The position numbers and the translations under genes are program-made. DNA of 64,000 nucleotides from Neomegalonema sp. (GTDB taxonomy: Bacteria > Pseudomonadota > Alphaproteobacteria > Rhodobacterales > Rhodobacteraceae). Below, in pieces: positions 49,057 to 59,318 of the stretch (the stretch's first letter is position 1; each line of letters starts with the position of its first letter). Location of the stretch: contig NZ_JAQTXI010000006.1 in assembly GCF_028688855.1 (NCBI RefSeq), forward strand, positions 149,405-213,404, given 5' to 3'. Under the pieces are notes generated by a model, which was not told where the DNA came from, searched no databases, and saw only the letters and a program-made list of their open reading frames with translations.

Positions 49057-49084
49057 TGCGGATCGGGCGCTCGGCGGCGCGGCC

Positions 49085-49507
49085 TCAGCGGCGGGCGAGC
49101 TGGTCGCGGATCTCGCGCAGCAGGACCACGTCCTCGGCGGGCGCGGGCGGCGCGGCCGGAGCGGCGGCCTCCTGACGCTTCAGCTTGTTCACGCCCTTGA
49201 TGATCAGGAAGAGCACCCAGGCGACGATCAGGAACGAGATCACCGCATTGATGAACAACCCGATGTTCAGCGTGGCGGCGCCGGCGGCCTGAGCCTCCTT
49301 CAGCGAGGCGAATTCGCGTCCGCTGAGGTTGATGAAGATGTTCGAGAAGTCGATTCCGCCGGTCAGCAGGCCGATGAGCGGATTGATGATGTCGGAGACG
49401 AAGCTGTTCACGATCGAGGTGAAGGCCGCGCCGATGACGATGCCGACGCCCATGTCGATCACATTGCCCTTGACGGCGAATTCTCTGAACTCGCTGAGGA
49501 TTCCCAT
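49085..49507 (-). CDS. mscL: large-conductance mechanosensitive channel
   Basis: Pentameric inner-membrane valve that opens under osmotic down-shock. The 139-residue protein is of typical length: N-terminal [26 protein letters not shown] (first membrane helix and gate), the periplasmic loop with [13 protein letters not shown], the second membrane helix [19 protein letters not shown], and a cytosolic charged helix ([12 protein letters not shown]). ATG at 49507 is chosen over an upstream in-frame ATG at 49603, which would add residues with no similarity and cover the predicted promoter. A sigma70-like promoter lies about 70 bp upstream. Confidence 0.96.
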   Translation of the reverse strand: MGILSEFREFAVKGNVIDMGVGIVIGAAFTSIVNSFVSDIINPLIGLLTGGIDFSNIFINLSGREFASLKEAQAAGAATLNIGLFINAVISFLIVAWVLFLIIKGVNKLKRQEAAAPAAPPAPAEDVVLLREIRDQLARR

Positions 49508-49835
49508 TCTGCACTCCCTTGGTGGACGAAGCCGGGGGGCTCCGCTTCTGCGACGCCCTTCGCCAGAGCGCCGCAGTCTAGGAGTCTGAAAAACCCTCTT
49601 CAACGCCGTTCGACGTCAAATCGGGGCGATTTGGGACAGGTCGCGGCCGGAATTTCCCGGACTTGCGCCGCGACAGGACCTGAAAGGCGCATCACGCTCC
49701 GCGTGCTCTCCCGAGAAGGGAATGTTCCGTAAAGGGAAGGTCTCCGGGGCCGCGCTTCCCGCTTTCCTGCGCGCGGATCGCGCTTTAAAACGCCCCATCC
49801 GCATCGTCTTGCGAGAGCCACCGGGGGAATCCGAC
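49508..49835. other. 328-bp divergent intergenic region, mscL/gpt
   Basis: It holds the mscL promoter candidate (49575-49603). The plus-strand gpt promoter is not clear. No gene-like frame was supported; in-frame ATGs upstream of both genes lack family similarity. Confidence 0.5.
49575..49603 (-). promoter_or_regulatory. candidate sigma70-type promoter for mscL
   Basis: On the minus strand TTGAAG (49598-49603), 17 bp, TAGACT (49575-49580), with 4/6 matches in each box. The implied leader is about 60 nt. Confidence 0.5.
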
Positions 49836-50327
49836 ATGTCCGCGCCCTATGATCCGCAGAAAGCCTTCATGGTCTCCTGGGACCAGATCCACCGCGATTC
49901 GCGGGCCTTGTCCTGGCGTCTGGACGGGACGGAATGGCGGGCCATCGTGGCCGTGACCCGCGGCGGACTGGTGCCCGCCTGCATCCTGGCGCGCGAACTG
50001 AATCTGCGCGTGGTGGACACCATCGGCCTGAAGTCCTACAGCGACCAGAGCCAGGGCTCCGAGGTGCGGCTTCTGAAGGCGCCGGACGCGAAGCTCATGG
50101 GCGACGGCGAGGGAATCCTGATCGTCGACGACCTGGTGGACACGGGCAAGACTCTGGAGGTGGCGCGGCGCATGTATCCCAAGGCGCATTTCGCGACCGT
50201 CTACGCCAAGCCCAAGGGGCGGCCTCTCGTGGACACCTACATCACCGAGGTCAGCCAGGACACCTGGATCTATTTCCCCTGGGACACCGTCCCGCAATAC
50301 GTCAAGCCCCTGCGCGGGACCGATTAA
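49836..50327 (+). CDS. gpt: xanthine-guanine phosphoribosyltransferase
   Basis: Salvages guanine and xanthine to nucleotides with PRPP. The 163-residue protein has the PRPP motif [14 protein letters not shown], the [17 protein letters not shown] segment, and the Gpt-type hood region WIYFPWDT. The start is ATG at 49836 (CCGGGGGAATCC upstream); in-frame codons upstream show no family similarity. It converges on the thioesterase gene with its stop codon overlapping the opposite stop in TTAA. Purine context with guaB is only functional, not physical. Confidence 0.96.
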   Translation: MSAPYDPQKAFMVSWDQIHRDSRALSWRLDGTEWRAIVAVTRGGLVPACILARELNLRVVDTIGLKSYSDQSQGSEVRLLKAPDAKLMGDGEGILIVDDLVDTGKTLEVARRMYPKAHFATVYAKPKGRPLVDTYITEVSQDTWIYFPWDTVPQYVKPLRGTD

Positions 50328-50773
50328 ACTCCGCCCTCGATCCGGATGAGCGTCTGCTGGCCCAGAGCGATCAGCTCGCGGCGCTCTCCGGAGCAGGCGT
50401 GGACCTCGAGCTGGCAGATGGTCAGCGTCCGCCCCGCCTTGACCACCCGGCCCAGAGCCTCCAGCCGCTCTCCCTGCGCCGGGTTGATCAGGTTGATCTT
50501 GAACTCCACCGTCAGCACGGAGCTGTTCTCGGGGAAGGTGGTGAAGGCGGCGTAGCCGCCCGCGCTGTCGGCGACGGCCGAGGTGCCGCCCGCATGGAAA
50601 TAGCCATGCTGCTGGGTCAGCTCGGGCCGGAAGGGCAGCGAGATCCGCGCGAGCCCGTAACGCGCCTCGATCAGCTCCGCCCCGAGGTGGCGCATCAGCC
50701 CCTGACGCGCGAAGCTCGCCTTGAGATCGGCTTCGATCTGCGGCGCGACGGGGTCTCCGGTCTGCGGCTTCAT
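50324..50773 (-). CDS. PaaI-type hotdog thioesterase
   Basis: A 149-residue thioesterase domain of the PaaI group. Family pieces: [29 protein letters not shown] with the HG...H and the acidic residue of the helix, [16 protein letters not shown], and [14 protein letters not shown]. PaaI members hydrolyse aryl-CoA thioesters such as hydroxyphenylacetyl-CoA; the substrate here is unknown. It ends convergently with gpt, sharing the TTAA that is stop codon on both strands. ATG at 50773 follows GAAGGAGGCCCCC on the minus strand. Confidence 0.88.
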   Translation of the reverse strand: MKPQTGDPVAPQIEADLKASFARQGLMRHLGAELIEARYGLARISLPFRPELTQQHGYFHAGGTSAVADSAGGYAAFTTFPENSSVLTVEFKINLINPAQGERLEALGRVVKAGRTLTICQLEVHACSGERRELIALGQQTLIRIEGGV

Positions 50774-50859
50774 GGGGGCCTCCTTCCTCCTGGACGGCCG
50801 CCAGCGTAGCCGGGACTCCGCGCCCTGCGAAGAAGCTTCTCGCGGCCTCAGGCGCCCGC

Positions 50860-50888
50860 TTGACGGCGCTCGCGCGCCACAGCATAAG
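50860..50888 (+). promoter_or_regulatory. candidate promoter for lepA, predicting a leaderless mRNA
   Basis: TTGACG (50860-50865), 17 bp, CATAAG (50883-50888), matches 5/6 and 4/6. The ATG at 50896 lies 7 nt after the -10, so transcription would begin at or next to the start codon. No Shine-Dalgarno sequence precedes the ATG. Confidence 0.5.
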
Positions 50889-50895
50889 CGCGCGC

Positions 50896-52695
50896 ATGAC
50901 AGAGCTTTCGCAGATCCGCAATTTCTCCATCGTCGCGCACATCGACCATGGCAAATCCACGCTCGCCGACCGGCTCATCCAGCTGACCGGGGCGGTGGCC
51001 GAGCGCGACATGTCCGAGCAGATGCTCGACAACATGGACATCGAGAAAGAGCGGGGCATCACGATCAAGGCCCAGACCGTGCGGCTCGACTACAAGGCGA
51101 AAGACGGGCGCGACTACGTGCTCAACCTCATCGACACGCCCGGCCACGTGGATTTCTCCTACGAGGTCTCGCGCTCGATGAAGGCCGTCGAGGGCTCGCT
51201 TCTGGTCGTGGACGCCAGCCAGGGCGTCGAGGCCCAGACCCTCGCCAACGTCTATCAGGCCATCGACGCCGGACACGAGATCGTGCCGGTGCTCAACAAG
51301 ATCGACCTGCCCGCCGCCGAGCCGGACCGCGTCAAGGAGCAGATCGAGGACGTCATCGGAATCGACGCCGCCGAGGCCATCGGCATCTCCGCCAAGACCG
51401 GGCTGAACATCGATCAGGTGCTCGAAGCCATCGTGACGCGTCTGCCGCCGCCCAAGGGCGACCGCGAGGCGCCGCTCAAGGCTCTGCTGGTCGATTCGTG
51501 GTATGACGCCTATCTCGGCGTGGTGGTGCTCTTCCGCGTGATGGACGGCGTGATCCGCAAGGGCATGAAGATCAAGCTGATCTCGACCAACGCGAATTAC
51601 CATGTCGAGCGTCTGGGCGTCTTCCGGCCCAAGATGGAGATGATGGACGAGCTCGGCCCCGGCGAGATCGGCTTCTTCACCGCCGCCATCAAGCTCGTGC
51701 GCGACACCCGCGTCGGCGACACCATCACCGAGGAGCGCCGTCCGGCGGCGGCGCCTCTGGCGGGCTTCAAGCCTTCTCTGCCGGTGGTCTTCTGCGGCAT
51801 GTTCCCCGTGGACGCCGCCGATTTCGAGCACATGCGCGACGCCATCGAGAAGCTGGCGCTCAACGATTCCAGCTTCAGCTACGAGATGGAGACTTCGGCG
51901 GCTCTGGGCTTCGGCTTCCGCTGCGGCTTCCTGGGTCTGCTGCATCTGGAGATCATCCGCGAGCGTCTGGAGCGCGAATACGACCTCGACCTGATCACCA
52001 CCGCGCCTTCGGTGGTCTACAAGCTCCACATGCGCGACGGCGAGATCATCGAGATGCATAATCCGGCCGACATGCCGGACGTCATGAAGATCGAATTCAT
52101 CGAAGAGCCCTGGATCAAGGCCACCATCATGGTGCCCGACGAATATCTCGGCTCGGTGCTGAAGCTCTGTCAGGACCGGCGCGGGGTTCAGATCAATCTG
52201 ACCTACGCCGGAACCCGCGCGATGGCGACCTATCGCCTGCCGCTCTCCGAGGTGGTGATCGATTTCTACGACAAGCTGAAATCGGCCACCAAGGGCTACG
52301 CCAGCTTCGATTACGGCATGGACGGCTATGAAGAGGGGGATCTCGTGAAGATGCAGATCCTCGTCAACGCCGAGCCCGTGGACGCCCTTTCGGTGATCGT
52401 CCACCGCTCCCAGGCCGAGCGCCGGGGGCGCGGCATGTGCGAGAAGCTCAAGGAGCTGATCCCGCCGCACATGTTCCAGGTGCCGGTCCAGGCGGCCATC
52501 GGCGGACGCATCATCGCCCGCGAAACGATTCGCGCCCTGCGCAAGGACGTGCTCGCGAAGTGCTACGGCGGCGACATCACCCGCAAGCGCAAATTGCTCG
52601 ACAAGCAGAAGGAGGGCAAGAAGCGCATGCGTCAGTTCGGCAAGGTGGACATCCCGCAGGAAGCCTTCATCAACGCGCTCAAGATCGACGACTGA
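50896..52695 (+). CDS. lepA: elongation factor 4 (LepA)
   Basis: Translational GTPase that acts on initiating or stalled ribosomes. The 599-residue protein has the G motifs [26 protein letters not shown] and NKIDLP. The LepA-specific C-terminus is also visible: [29 protein letters not shown]. The start is ATG at 50896; the in-frame codons before it overlap the promoter and show no similarity. No Shine-Dalgarno is present and the -10 candidate is 7 nt away, so the message may be leaderless. A hairpin follows at 52768. Confidence 0.97.
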   Translation: MTELSQIRNFSIVAHIDHGKSTLADRLIQLTGAVAERDMSEQMLDNMDIEKERGITIKAQTVRLDYKAKDGRDYVLNLIDTPGHVDFSYEVSRSMKAVEGSLLVVDASQGVEAQTLANVYQAIDAGHEIVPVLNKIDLPAAEPDRVKEQIEDVIGIDAAEAIGISAKTGLNIDQVLEAIVTRLPPPKGDREAPLKALLVDSWYDAYLGVVVLFRVMDGVIRKGMKIKLISTNANYHVERLGVFRPKMEMMDELGPGEIGFFTAAIKLVRDTRVGDTITEERRPAAAPLAGFKPSLPVVFCGMFPVDAADFEHMRDAIEKLALNDSSFSYEMETSAALGFGFRCGFLGLLHLEIIRERLEREYDLDLITTAPSVVYKLHMRDGEIIEMHNPADMPDVMKIEFIEEPWIKATIMVPDEYLGSVLKLCQDRRGVQINLTYAGTRAMATYRLPLSEVVIDFYDKLKSATKGYASFDYGMDGYEEGDLVKMQILVNAEPVDALSVIVHRSQAERRGRGMCEKLKELIPPHMFQVPVQAAIGGRIIARETIRALRKDVLAKCYGGDITRKRKLLDKQKEGKKRMRQFGKVDIPQEAFINALKIDD

Positions 52696-53075
52696 GCGCG
52701 ATCCGGCTGCGCGGGATCGCCGGATTCAGCGGGATCCGGTCGCGCGAAAGGGGTTCGGGGAGGAGGGAAGGCGCCTGCGGGCGCCTTTTGCCGTGGGGCG
52801 CGACGTCCTCTCCGGCGAGCGTCATTGCGCCGCACCCGATTCGGTTGCATTGCGGAACGCCGGGCCCGAGGGCCTCCCTGCGGCGGTCTTACGCAGAAAA
52901 ACGTCTAAGCTTGTCGGAAAAAATCAAGCGCAATCGGCTGATTTTCCATATTGACACGCCTTGTGAGCTTGCGCGGCCACTATCCAGCGGCCTGGATCCT
53001 CGCCATAATTCCTCCATGGTTCATGAAAGGATGTCCGCCCCTGACGGGCGGGCGCGGCAGAGAAGGGAGGCGGAC
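52696..53075. other. 380-bp intergenic region after lepA
   Basis: It holds a terminator (52768-52789), an A/T-armed inverted repeat (GGAAAA near 52916 with GATTTTCC near 52941), a lone TTGACA at 52951 with no good -10, and a hairpin (CCGCCC and GGGCGG arms, about 53036-53050) just upstream of the next gene's ribosome-binding site. No gene was supported in either strand. Confidence 0.5.
52768..52789 (+). terminator. rho-independent terminator after lepA
   Basis: AAGGCGCC (52768-52775) pairs with GGCGCCTT (52780-52787) over TGCG, followed by TTTTG (overall T4 from 52786). Confidence 0.8.
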
Positions 53076-53459
53076 ATGGGCGATGGATTTTTGCGCAAGC
53101 TGGCTGCGGCCGTTCTGAGCCTCGGGGCTCTGGCGGCTCCGGGCGCGCCGCCTGCGGCGGCGGAATCCTGGGAGGCGCGCTGTCAGGGCGGAGACGCCGG
53201 GCTCTGCGTGCAGATGGCGCTCGTGAACTCCGAGCGGGCGCTCGTCGCGGCCGTCTCCGAGCGCCGGACCGAACTGCGCGCCCGCAGGGCGCCCGATTCC
53301 TTCGCGGTCGAGAACGACCAGATCCAGTGGATGGCCCGCGTCCAGAACGATTGCGCCGGACGCGCCGAGCAGGCCGCGGATTTCGACCTCGCCTTCACGC
53401 AATGCCTCGCCGAGCTTTACGAGGCGCGTCTGGTCGAGGTGCGCGCCTCGCTGAACTGA
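53076..53459 (+). CDS. exported LprI-like protein
   Basis: A 127-residue exported protein with a signal peptide (KLAAAVLSLGALAAPGAPPAAA, cleavage near residue 27). Four cysteines (ARCQGG, GLCVQM, NDCAGR, TQCLAE) and the C-terminal pattern QIQWMARVQNDC...CLAELYEARLVEV are like the LprI (DUF1311) lysozyme-inhibitor domain seen at the N-terminus of the A2M protein, where QRAWLAERNSAC...CLRNLYEKRV gives the same layout. ATG at 53076 follows GAAGGGAGGCGG. Lysozyme inhibition is an inference; the match is by pattern. Confidence 0.66.
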   Translation: MGDGFLRKLAAAVLSLGALAAPGAPPAAAESWEARCQGGDAGLCVQMALVNSERALVAAVSERRTELRARRAPDSFAVENDQIQWMARVQNDCAGRAEQAADFDLAFTQCLAELYEARLVEVRASLN

Positions 53460-53615
53460 GCGCGGCGCAGCCTTTTCGGGGGCTTACGATTCCTTCAGCG
53501 CTTGGGCCTTAACTTCTCCGCGAGCAGCCGCCGAGGAGAAGCGCATGAGGCGCCCCCGTCCGATCCCGAATCTCTTGAAGCCGTCGCTTCCGCGCGAGGC
53601 CCGGGCCTTGGGCGC

Positions 53616-54737
53616 ATGAAGATTCTCTGGGTGTTTTCGAGCTTCGGCGTGGGCGGGGCGCAAAGGCGCTTCGCGGCTCTGGCGGGAGCGCTCGGGCCGG
53701 ATCTGCAGCATGTCGTCAGCGCCATGGACGACCGCTATGAAGCGGAGGCCCTGATTCCGCCTTCGGCCTGGATCCGTCTGCGTCCGATCCGGGCGCGCAA
53801 GGGGCGTTTCGTCTCGATGGCCAATCTCGGCGAGTTCTCGCGGATTCTGGCGGAGGAGCGTCCGGACGTGCTCGTCACGACCAACTGGGGCGCGGTGGAA
53901 TGGGCCTTCGCCGCGCGGGGCGCGACGGGGCATCTGCATTGCGAGGACGGATTCGGGCCCGACGAACGCGCGGATCGTCAGGCGGCGCGGCGGGTCTGGG
54001 GGCGACGCCTCGCCTTCCGGCGCGCGGACGCGGTTCTGGTCCCTTCGCGCGAACTGGAGCGCGTCGCCCGCGAGACCTGGCTCGTGCGGCCTTCGAAGCT
54101 GCGCTTCACGCCCAACGGCGTCGAGACGGCCCGTTTCGCCGAGGCGGGCGCGGCGCGCAGCTCTGCGGCGAACCGGCCTCTGGTGGTGGGTTCGGTGGGA
54201 GCGATGCGGCCCGAGAAGCGCTTCGACCGGCTTTTGCGGGTGTTTTCGGCTCTGGCGGCGGAGCGCGGAGACCTGCGGCTTCTGCTGGTGGGCGACGGCC
54301 CCGAGCGCCCTGCTCTGGAGGCTCTGGCGGCGAAGCTGGGGATCTCGCGGCTGGTGGAGTTCGCCGGGGCCCAAAGCGAGGTCGCGCCCTTCTACGCCCG
54401 CATGGACGCCTTCGCCCTGACCTCCGACACCGAACAGGCGCCGCTCGCGCTGATCGAGGCCATGGCTTCTGGACTTCCGGCGGCGGCGACCGACGTCGGC
54501 GACGTCTCGGCGATGTTGTCGCCTGGGAATCGGCCCTATGTGGCGCCCGTCGACGACGAGACGGGTCTTGCGCGACGTCTGGGGGCGCTGCTGGGCGACG
54601 CCGATCTGCGCGAGAGCCTCGGCGGCGCCAATGCGGCCCGCGTGGCGGCGGAATACGACGTTTCGGCCATGGCGGGGCGCTGGCGGCGCATCTTCGAGGA
54701 GATCGCGCCCGGCCGCCGCGAGAGGGCGCGGGCCTGA
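53616..54737 (+). CDS. GT4-family glycosyltransferase
   Basis: A 373-residue GT-B glycosyltransferase. It has an N-terminal glycine-rich turn (SSFGVGGAQRRFAAL), the C-domain VGSVGAMRPEKRFDRLLR, LLLVGDGPERPALE, and the EX7E motif spanning EQAPLALIEAMASG. The sugar donor and acceptor are unknown. ATG at 53616 lies before the family N-terminus MKILWVFSS; in-frame codons upstream run through a low-complexity stretch. It is alone among envelope-related genes and ends 1 bp before the convergent GFA gene. Confidence 0.93.
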   Translation: MKILWVFSSFGVGGAQRRFAALAGALGPDLQHVVSAMDDRYEAEALIPPSAWIRLRPIRARKGRFVSMANLGEFSRILAEERPDVLVTTNWGAVEWAFAARGATGHLHCEDGFGPDERADRQAARRVWGRRLAFRRADAVLVPSRELERVARETWLVRPSKLRFTPNGVETARFAEAGAARSSAANRPLVVGSVGAMRPEKRFDRLLRVFSALAAERGDLRLLLVGDGPERPALEALAAKLGISRLVEFAGAQSEVAPFYARMDAFALTSDTEQAPLALIEAMASGLPAAATDVGDVSAMLSPGNRPYVAPVDDETGLARRLGALLGDADLRESLGGANAARVAAEYDVSAMAGRWRRIFEEIAPGRRERARA

Positions 54738-54738
54738 A

Positions 54739-55164
54739 TCAGGCGAAGCTCTCCGGTTCGTCGTCGAAGTCCGGCAGATCCGGCGCGAGTCCCTCCATGC
54801 AGGCGCGCCGGGCGCCGACGTGGATATGGCCCCTGGGCCGGATCGCGTCGGGATCGTCCAGAGAGGCGGCCGTCAGGTCGAGCTGACCCGGCCAGCGGGC
54901 GTGACGGAAGAACAGCTGCGTCCCGCAGGCGCCGCAGAAGAGCCGCCGCCCCTCGGGCGAAGAGGCGAAGATCTCCGGCGCGCCGCGCAGGATCTCCAGA
55001 TCCGCTTCGGGCAGGCTCGCCCAGAGCAGGACCGGCGCCCCGCTCGACCTCTGGCAGATCCGGCAATGACAGAAGGCGGCGTCTGCGGGCGCGACCCTGA
55101 TCCGGTAGCGGATCGCGCCGCAGAGGCATCCGCCCTGACGTCCGCCCTCTGGCTCCCCGCTCAT
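54739..55164 (-). CDS. GFA-family zinc protein
   Basis: A 141-residue protein of the GFA/CENP-V family (glutathione-dependent formaldehyde-activating enzyme fold). The zinc-site cysteines are in GGCLCGAIRY, FCHCRICQRSSGAP and LFCGACGTQLFF, and the LDLTAASLDDPDAI segment is typical. Enzyme activity is proven only for a few members, so the role is unknown here. The start at 55164 overlaps the xthA stop by four bases, so they are cotranscribed. Confidence 0.9.
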   Translation of the reverse strand: MSGEPEGGRQGGCLCGAIRYRIRVAPADAAFCHCRICQRSSGAPVLLWASLPEADLEILRGAPEIFASSPEGRRLFCGACGTQLFFRHARWPGQLDLTAASLDDPDAIRPRGHIHVGARRACMEGLAPDLPDFDDEPESFA

Positions 55165-55943
55165 AGCGCCAGATAGGCCCATACGGGGACATGATCCGAA
55201 GGCTTCGCGCCGTCGCGCAGATCGCGGTCGATTCCGGCGCCGCGCAGCCTGTCGGCGGCCTGAGGGCTCAGCAGGATGTGGTCGATGCGGATTCCGTCGT
55301 TCTTCTCCCAGGCGCGGCGCTGGAAGTCCCAGTAGGAATATTCCGGCTCGCGCGGATGGACCGCCCGCCAGGACTCGAGCCAGCCCTGATTCAGGATCCT
55401 CCGGAAGGCCGCCCGCGATTCGGGACGCCCCAGGGCGCTTTCGCGCCAGTCCTCGGGATGGGCGGCGTCGAGATCCTGCGGAATGACGTTGAAGTCTCCA
55501 AGCAGGGCGACGGGGCGCTCTTCGCGCAGCAGATCCGCGGCGCGCTGGCGGAGGCGCTCCATCCAGGCGAGCTTGTAGGCGTATTTCGGCCCCGGCGAAG
55601 GGTCGCCGTTGGGCAGATAGAGCGCGCAGAAGCGCAAGTCCCCGCGCTCGCCGGAGACGGTCGCCTCGATCCAGCGGGCCTGTTCGTCCTCGGGATCGCC
55701 CGGCAGGCCCCGGACCACCCCAGTCACGGGCTTCTTCGAGAGGATCGCCACGCCGTTGAAGCTCTTCTGCCCGAAGGTCTCGACGTGATAGCCCAGAGCC
55801 TCGATCTCGGCGCGGGGAAACCCCTCGTCGAGGGTCTTGATCTCCTGGAGCGCGAGGGCGTCGGGGGCGGCGGCCTGAAGCCAGTCGGGCAGGGCGTGGA
55901 TGCGCGCCTTGATCCCGTTGACGTTCCATGTGGCGATCTTCAT
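55161..55943 (-). CDS. xthA: exodeoxyribonuclease III
   Basis: AP endonuclease and 3'-repair enzyme in base-excision repair. The 260-residue protein has the metal-site IATWNVNGIKAR, the catalytic glutamate in ALQEIKT, FNGVAILSK, the active-site segment LLGDFNVIP, YSYWDFQ, and the final PSDHVPVWAYL histidine motif. ATG at 55943 has GAGACCCTCCC and GATG around it. It overlaps the GFA-type gene. It is full length for the family. Confidence 0.95.
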   Translation of the reverse strand: MKIATWNVNGIKARIHALPDWLQAAAPDALALQEIKTLDEGFPRAEIEALGYHVETFGQKSFNGVAILSKKPVTGVVRGLPGDPEDEQARWIEATVSGERGDLRFCALYLPNGDPSPGPKYAYKLAWMERLRQRAADLLREERPVALLGDFNVIPQDLDAAHPEDWRESALGRPESRAAFRRILNQGWLESWRAVHPREPEYSYWDFQRRAWEKNDGIRIDHILLSPQAADRLRGAGIDRDLRDGAKPSDHVPVWAYLAL

Positions 55944-56124
55944 CGCGGGGAGGGTCTCCTGTGACGGATTGCGGGCGCCGAGGCCTCCAGCATAGCAGAA
56001 TCCGCGCGCGGAGAAACGGGTTGCTCCCTGAAAGGTCAGGCTCTAAGCAGGCGCAAAGGCCTCGGAAAGGCCGCGACAGGCCCCGATGGGGCCCGAGCAG
56101 ACCGCATATGCAGGAGTCCGCCGC

Positions 56125-57474
56125 ATGACTCGCCGTCCTCTTCTTCTCCTCGCGCTCTGCGCGACGGCTCTGGCCGCGCCCGCCCTCGCGCAGCAGCGCC
56201 CCGATCCCAACGCCGTGCAGAACCTGCTGAACCAGTTTCCGCATCTGACCGGCGCGCCGCAGCCTGCGCCCGCTCCGGCCCCGGTCCCGACGCTGGATCA
56301 GGCCCTGGGCGCCGCCATCGGGCAGGCCTTTCCGCAGCAACAGCAGCCCGCCTCGCCTCTGGCGGGGACGGTGGGTCAGCTTTTCGGCCAGCCCCAGGCG
56401 GCTCCGGCTCAGGGAGGCCTCGCGCCGCTGGACCTGCTGCTCGGCCAGCAGCAACAGCAGCTCGCGCCGCCCGCGCAGCTCTTCGGGGGCGCCTCCCTGA
56501 CGGGCCAGCCCCTGGCGGACCAGGCCCTGGGCGCCCTCCTCGGCCAGCAACAGCAGCAGCTCGCGCCGCCCGCGCAGCTCTTCGGCCAGCAGGCCCAGCC
56601 CGCTTCGCCTCTGGCGGGGACGGTGGGTCAGCTGCTCGGGATTCCCCAGCAGGCTCCGCAGGGCGCCGCGCCGGGACAGCCTTTCGGACAGCCCCAGTTC
56701 CCGCAGCAGCCTCCGGCGGCCTGGCCCGCGCCTCAGGGCCAGCAGCTTCAGGCGCCGCAGCCGCTCTTCCCGCCGCCGAGCCAGACCGCGCCTTATCCGG
56801 CGCCGGCGCCTCAGCCGAACTCGACCTATCTGGGCGGCGCCTCCGCTCCGGCCCCGGCTCCTGCGCCCGTGGCGGCGGCTGCGCCCGCCCGCAGCTTCTT
56901 CGGCTTTCCGCGCTACGCCCGCGTGAGCGGCGTGCCTGCGAACGACACGCTGAAGGTCCGGGCCGAGCCGAGGGCTCAGGCGCAGCAGCTCGGCGAATTG
57001 CGCCCCGAGTCCAACACCCTCGAAGTGCTGGAGACCAACGCCGACGAAAGCTGGAGCCGCATCCTCTGGCAGGGCGGCGACGCCTGGGTCTCCTCGCGCT
57101 ACCTCTCGCCGGTGGAGCCCGCGCGCATCCGCGGATCCCGCGCGCCCGTCGGGCTGCACTGCTCGGGGACGGAGCCCTTCTGGAGCCTGAAGATCGAGGA
57201 CGAGCGCACGCTCTCCTTCTCCTCGCCGGAGAATCCGGCTGGAACGCGGCTGGGGCTCTCCTCGGTCTCGCCCTCGCCGAACGGCGACGCGACCCTGTTC
57301 AACGCCCTTCCGGCGGGCCCTGAGCGCTTCACGGCGATCATCGCCCCGGCCCAGTGCTCCGACGGCATGAGCGAAGCGACCTACGGCTGGCGCGTGGACC
57401 TCATCCGCGCGCTGGAAGGCCCCGGCGCTCCGCCGCCGAGCCTCTTCGGCGGCTGCTGCCGTCTGCCTTCCTGA
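56125..57474 (+). CDS. exported SH3/COG3650 protein with long Q/P/A-rich region
   Basis: A 449-residue exported protein. A signal peptide (LLLLALCATALAAPALAQ) is followed by a long Gln/Pro/Ala-rich part (about residues 24-265) with internal duplications: QPASPLAGTVGQL and LLGQQQQQLAPPAQLFG each occur twice. A bacterial SH3 domain follows (about 278-345: RVSGVPANDTLKVRAEP, ESWSRILWQGGDAWVSSRYL). The C-terminal domain has CSGTEPFWSLKI, the COG3650-type motif. The SH3 part may bind wall peptides. ATG at 56125 follows CAGGAG. It is divergent from xthA. Confidence 0.84.
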   Translation: MTRRPLLLLALCATALAAPALAQQRPDPNAVQNLLNQFPHLTGAPQPAPAPAPVPTLDQALGAAIGQAFPQQQQPASPLAGTVGQLFGQPQAAPAQGGLAPLDLLLGQQQQQLAPPAQLFGGASLTGQPLADQALGALLGQQQQQLAPPAQLFGQQAQPASPLAGTVGQLLGIPQQAPQGAAPGQPFGQPQFPQQPPAAWPAPQGQQLQAPQPLFPPPSQTAPYPAPAPQPNSTYLGGASAPAPAPAPVAAAAPARSFFGFPRYARVSGVPANDTLKVRAEPRAQAQQLGELRPESNTLEVLETNADESWSRILWQGGDAWVSSRYLSPVEPARIRGSRAPVGLHCSGTEPFWSLKIEDERTLSFSSPENPAGTRLGLSSVSPSPNGDATLFNALPAGPERFTAIIAPAQCSDGMSEATYGWRVDLIRALEGPGAPPPSLFGGCCRLPS

Positions 57475-57480
57475 GACGCG

Positions 57481-57509
57481 AAACCCCGGAGCTTGCGGCT
57501 CCGGGGTTT
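57481..57509. terminator. bidirectional terminator, SH3 protein gene / DUF4169 gene
   Basis: A perfect 12-bp stem, AAACCCCGGAGC (57481-57492) with GCTCCGGGGTTT (57498-57509), has loop TTGCG. T/A runs on each side serve both convergent genes. Confidence 0.88.
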
Positions 57510-57516
57510 CTGAAGT

Positions 57517-57717
57517 TCAGACGCCGTCCGGATCTCCGGGCGGCGTCTCGCGTTTATGGGCCTCGTGATCGCGCAGGGCCTTGGCGGCGCGGGCCTCTTC
57601 GAGCGCGGCCTCCGCCTTGCCGCGCCCATGCAGCGCGGCGTTGGCGTCGGCGGCCTGCTTCGCCTCCTTGCGCGCCCGATCCTTCCGGACGCGCCGCAGG
57701 TTCACAATTTCAGCCAT
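57517..57717 (-). CDS. DUF4169 family protein
   Basis: A 66-residue basic, alanine-rich helical protein: EIVNLRRVRKDRARKEAKQAADANAALHGRGKAEAALEEARA. This is the DUF4169 pattern, which usually sits beside fumC in Rhodobacterales. Function is unknown. It starts 6 bp after the fumC stop on the same strand, so it is cotranscribed. Confidence 0.85.
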   Translation of the reverse strand: MAEIVNLRRVRKDRARKEAKQAADANAALHGRGKAEAALEEARAAKALRDHEAHKRETPPGDPDGV

Positions 57718-57723
57718 GCGAAA

Positions 57724-59118
<1,395 letters not shown>

Positions 59119-59186
59119 GGATCGGAGACTCCCTGAGCGAAGGACGAAGGCCCCCCAGATCAGGAGACCCTCAGCCGGATGAAGGC

Positions 59187-59215
59187 TGTATAGAGCGGCT
59201 TCCGAAAACTTGGAA
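59187..59215 (-). promoter_or_regulatory. candidate promoter for fumC
   Basis: On the minus strand TTCCAA (59210-59215), 17 bp, TATACA (59187-59192), with matches of 3/6 and 4/6. Leader about 65 nt. Confidence 0.35.
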
Positions 59216-59318
59216 CTGGTTTCAGACCGAATCTTGCGCGGCTGAAATCCCTCTTGGCGAAAGCGGCTCCGGGGGCCTATCTCTGGCGGCCTCGCGCTTC
59301 AGATGAGGAAAAACCGCC

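Noticed and set aside
52951..52956. TTGACA as a promoter for the LprI-like gene
   Set aside because: The hexamer is perfect but the 16-18 bp window gives only CGGCCA-like sequence. CATAAT at 53004 is too far away to pair with it.
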